Positions 6,750 through 8,571 of a stretch of DNA of 8,571 nucleotides are shown here, in pieces. Both the position numbers and the translations under genes were made by a program. Below the pieces are notes generated by a model that was not told where the DNA came from, did not search any database, and was given only the letters and a program-made list of their open reading frames with translations. Origin of the DNA: Puniceicoccales bacterium (GTDB taxonomy: Bacteria > Verrucomicrobiota > Verrucomicrobiia > Opitutales > JAIRLG01); NCBI GenBank assembly GCA_031278595.1, contig JAITKE010000076.1, forward strand, positions 1 through 8,571, given 5' to 3'. Each line of letters starts with the position of its first letter. Positions within the stretch are counted from its first letter, which is position 1.

Positions 6750-6895
6750 AGATTTTACGGATTGAAAGGGGATAGATTTTACGGATTGGGAAAAAAGACC
6801 TTGATTGGAGAAAAAGCCTTAAGAAAAAAGGCCCTGATTGAAAAAAGCCCTGGCCGAGAGGCTTCAGTTGGAAGAAAGACCCTGGCTCTAGTTGG
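6750..6895 (+). repeat. Degenerate short direct-repeat array
   Basis: An exact 15-base direct repeat, AGATTTTACGGATTG, occurs at 6750-6764 and 6774-6788 (period 24). It continues as looser copies of GATTG followed by an A/G-rich run and GCC or ACC: at 6784, 6803 and 6836, with decayed CAGTTG and TAGTTG copies near 6865 and 6889. Spacing varies from 19 to 33 bases. The plus strand is strongly purine-rich here. The array sits directly upstream of the minus-strand operon promoter, so it could affect expression, or it may be a decaying minisatellite. Confidence 0.6.
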
Positions 6896-6982
6896 AGGCT
6901 CCCCCTGGGGCAGTTCGTTAAAAAAGCCTCTGGGTGCCCCTTAGTCTGCTCGTCGGCCCGGCTGGGTTTGGGCGGTGGGATC

Positions 6983-7090
6983 CTTGGGGCTGTCTTTGCA
7001 GAACGGCCCATGAAAAAGGGGCCTTTTCAGGGGCCGTTCTGGTGCCCGCTGCGCGGGCTGATTCCTGCGGAATCCAAAGACAGCCCCAAG
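6983..7090 (+). repeat. Four-stem palindromic repeat, element D
   Basis: The closing stem pairs 6983-6998 (CTTGGGGCTGTCTTTG) with 7075-7090, 16 bp perfect. H1 begins with 11 perfect pairs (6999-7009 with 7031-7041), has an A/G mismatch, then continues for 6 pairs (7011-7016 with 7024-7029). H2 is 7044-7049 (GCCCGC) with 7053-7058, 6 bp, loop TGC. H3 is 7060-7065 (GATTCC) with 7069-7074, 6 bp, loop TGC. It has the same orientation and order of hairpins as A, B and C, and its closing stem is closest to that of B. Confidence 0.92.
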
Positions 7091-7152
7091 AAACAGCCAC
7101 AGAAGAAGGGTGAGGGCGGAGGGGGGCTTAGGGAATCCTTTCTCGGGAACCT

Positions 7153-7226
7153 TGGTGCGGGCAGACGGAGTCGAACCGACGACACCAGCTTGGAAGGCTG
7201 AGGTTTTACCGCTAAACTATGCCCGC
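7153..7226 (-). tRNA. tRNA-Gly (anticodon UCC)
   Basis: The 74-base gene folds as a full cloverleaf with an encoded CCA end (7155-7153) and discriminator A (7156). The acceptor stem is GCGGGCA with TGCCCGC, 7 perfect pairs. The D arm has 4 pairs (GTTT with AAAC). The anticodon stem TCAGC/GCTGG contains one U-G pair and carries the loop CTTCCAA, giving anticodon UCC, which reads GGA and GGG. The T loop is TTCGACT. The T stem GTCGG/CCGTC has a U-U mismatch at its second pair, a small oddity in an otherwise standard bacterial tRNA-Gly. It runs divergently from gyrB. Confidence 0.96.
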
Positions 7227-7297
7227 GGGAGCCGGGCCGGAGGGAAGGCGTTTTGCCCGGACGGTCAAGCCTCTTTCCGCCGGATCGGAGGGGGACC

Positions 7298-7377
7298 AAA
7301 GGGCATAAATGGATGGAAAAAAGGCATAGATGAAGGGGATACAAAAGGGCACAAAAGGGGGCAAAAAGGCATAAAAA
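7298..7377. promoter_or_regulatory. Phased A-tracts upstream of gyrB, probable curved DNA
   Basis: Runs of 4-5 adenines start at 7343, 7353, 7363 and 7373, exactly 10 bases apart and in phase with the DNA helix. Earlier A-runs begin at 7298, 7307 and 7317, also spaced 9-10 bases. Phased A-tracts of this kind are known to bend DNA. The segment lies 50-130 bases before the gyrB start codon and upstream of the tRNA 5' end, so it may affect either divergent promoter. A clear -35/-10 pair for gyrB was not found. Confidence 0.55.
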
Positions 7378-7426
7378 GTCCCATTTTAAGTTGGCCAAAA
7401 CGGGAATGCCCCCTTGAATTTCTCCC

Positions 7427-8571
7427 ATGTCCGATGAGAAACGCGACCGGGTGTCGACCCAAACTTCGGCGGTGGCGGTTCCGAGTCCGGTGGGGACGGC
7501 GGAGGCCTACGACGCCTCCAAAATCCAAAAACTCGAGGGCCTCGAGGGAGTCCGGAAGCGGCCGGACATGTACATCGGTGACACCCACGAGCGCGGGCTG
7601 CACCACTGCGTCTTCGAGATCGTCGACAACGCCATCGACGAGGCCCTGGCGGGCCATTGCCACCGGATCGACGTGACGCTGCACGTCGATGGCTCCTGCT
7701 CGGTGGAGGACGATGGCCGCGGAATTCCGGTCGACCTCCATCCGGTCTATAAAATCCCTGCGCTGGAGCTGGTGATGACGAACCTCCACGCCGGCGGCAA
7801 ATTCGGCAAGGGGGCCTACAAGGTGGCCGGTGGCCTGCACGGCGTCGGCGCCAAGTGCGTCAACGCCCTGTCGGAGTCCTTCGAGGTGGAGGTGCGTCGG
7901 GACGGGCAGGTCCATCGCATGAGCTTCGCCCGCGGCAAGAAGTTGCGGCCGATGGCCGTCGTCGGCGAGACCCAGAAGACGGGCACTAAAATCACCTTTC
8001 TGCCGGATTTGGAGATCTTTCGCGATGGCCGCGAGTTTCACCATGAGCTCCTGGCCAAGCGTTTGAGGGAATTGGCCTTTCTGAACCCGGGCATCGCCAT
8101 TCATTTCTCCGACGAGCGCTGCGGCAAGCAGGAGCAATTCCGCTTCGAGCGCGGCATCGCCGAGTACGTCGAGTTCTTGAATCGGGGGAAAAGCGTCCTG
8201 CACGAGCCCCCGCTGCACTTCGACGGGAAGGCGGCCCTGGATAACCCCTCCCAGGAGGTGTTGGTGGACATCGCGATGCAGTACAACGATGCCTACAGCG
8301 AGCAGATCTACGCCTACGCCAATTCCATCTTCAACATCGAGGGCGGGACGCATCTCTCCGGATTCCGGACGGCCCTAACCCGCGTGATCAATGCCTATGC
8401 CAAGGCCAATAATCTCCTGAAGGACAAGGATCCCGTGATGGCGGGGGAGGATACCCGCGAGGGGCTGACGGCGGTCATATCTATCCAGCACCCGGAGCCG
8501 CGCTTCGAGGGACAGACGAAGACGAAATTTTCCAACGGCGAAGTGGATGGCATCGTCCAAAAGATCGTCGG
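7427..8571 (+). CDS. gyrB: DNA gyrase subunit B, N-terminal part (cut by window end)
   Basis: The 381 complete codons seen encode the ATPase half of GyrB, which with GyrA introduces negative supercoils using ATP. The GHKL fold motifs are present: KLEGLEGVRKRPDMYIG (about 37-53), EIVDNAIDEALAG (64-76) with the catalytic Glu and Mg-binding Asn, DDGRGIP (95-101), GGLHGVGAKCVNALS (135-149) and TGTKITF. The transducer domain follows and holds the ATP-contacting loop QTKTKF (363-368). The Toprim domain lies past the window edge. ATG 7427 is the first start, since a TGA at 7415-7417 is in frame just upstream; no Shine-Dalgarno is visible. The roughly 28-residue Ser/Val-rich leader before the conserved region is longer than in E. 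coli GyrB. The type IV paralogue ParE is possible, but the overall pattern fits GyrB of Opitutae best. Confidence 0.96.
   Translation, partial: MSDEKRDRVSTQTSAVAVPSPVGTAEAYDASKIQKLEGLEGVRKRPDMYIGDTHERGLHHCVFEIVDNAIDEALAGHCHRIDVTLHVDGSCSVEDDGRGIPVDLHPVYKIPALELVMTNLHAGGKFGKGAYKVAGGLHGVGAKCVNALSESFEVEVRRDGQVHRMSFARGKKLRPMAVVGETQKTGTKITFLPDLEIFRDGREFHHELLAKRLRELAFLNPGIAIHFSDERCGKQEQFRFERGIAEYVEFLNRGKSVLHEPPLHFDGKAALDNPSQEVLVDIAMQYNDAYSEQIYAYANSIFNIEGGTHLSGFRTALTRVINAYAKANNLLKDKDPVMAGEDTREGLTAVISIQHPEPRFEGQTKTKFSNGEVDGIVQKIV

Larger units (their letters stand above)
6698..7152. other. Intergenic region between the AsmA-like gene and tRNA-Gly
   Basis: This 455-base stretch has no credible gene. 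A lysine-rich 82-codon frame on the plus strand (6696-6944) only translates the repeat array. From left to right it holds a candidate minus-strand promoter (6700-6726), a degenerate GATTG plus A-rich repeat array (6750-6895), an imperfect inverted repeat (GAGGCT 6895-6900 with AGCCTC 6925-6930), and four-stem repeat D (6983-7090). A G-rich stretch follows before the tRNA 3' end. Element D lies directly downstream of the minus-strand tRNA and could end its transcript. Confidence 0.65.

Noticed and set aside
6696..6944. Plus-strand lysine-rich frame of 82 codons
   Set aside because: It translates the degenerate repeat array; its ATG is the palindromic CCATGG shared with the true minus-strand start, and no ribosome site is present.
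143..7090. The four repeats as integron attC sites or a CRISPR array
   Set aside because: There are no attC core sites, no integrase or cassette genes, and no short identical repeats with regular spacers.
7391..7420. Leaderless gyrB promoter, TTGGCC then TGAATT
   Set aside because: The -10 match is only 3 of 6 bases and the -35 is weak, so the placement is probably chance.
7110..7676. Plus-strand frame of 188 codons overlapping tRNA-Gly and the start of gyrB
   Set aside because: It crosses the tRNA gene and the gyrB start in another frame, and its protein is of random composition.
7265..8353. Long minus-strand reading frame of 362 codons opposite gyrB
   Set aside because: It lies antisense to gyrB, whose motifs are unmistakable; the frame is open because of the GC-rich codon bias of the true gene.

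Overview
The window looks like part of a Verrucomicrobia chromosome, most likely from the Opitutae/Puniceicoccales side. The main reason is the gyrB protein, whose N-terminal half reads like the Opitutae form, together with a type III secretion (T3SS) secretin, an AsmA-like protein and a DUF2062 protein in a GC-rich genome. This is judged from remembered family patterns, not a search. Five of the six well-supported coding starts have no visible Shine-Dalgarno sequence; only the secretin does.

Layout from left to right. Positions 1-82 may hold the tail of a gene entering from the left. Positions 83-416 are intergenic and contain a large four-stem palindromic repeat (element A). Positions 417-2018 encode an OppA/SBP_bac_5 lipoprotein that binds peptides or similar solutes, followed by a terminator-like double hairpin. 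Positions 2128-2553 encode a small acidic protein resembling CesT/Tir-type T3SS chaperones. Twenty bases later, 2574-4496 encodes SctC, the outer-membrane secretin ring of a T3SS; the pair is probably one transcription unit. Positions 4497-5041 form a non-coding gap between convergent genes with two further four-stem repeats (B and C). On the minus strand, an AsmA-like membrane protein (6697-5741) and a DUF2062 membrane protein (5695-5042) form a probable two-gene operon. Positions 6698-7152 hold its candidate promoter, a degenerate repeat array and the fourth four-stem repeat (D). tRNA-Gly(UCC) lies on the minus strand at 7153-7226. An upstream region with A-tracts spaced exactly 10 bp apart then leads into gyrB (7427 onward), which is cut by the window end.

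The secretin and its probable chaperone point to host or predator interaction. No other T3SS gene is in the window, so the apparatus would have to be scattered in this genome, as in Chlamydiae. The most unusual item is the set of four intergenic repeats. Each has a 12-16 bp closing stem enclosing three hairpins in the same order (one long and variable, one GC-rich, one shorter), mostly with 3-nt loops. Their arm sequences differ widely while base pairing is kept, so folding rather than sequence seems to be what is conserved.
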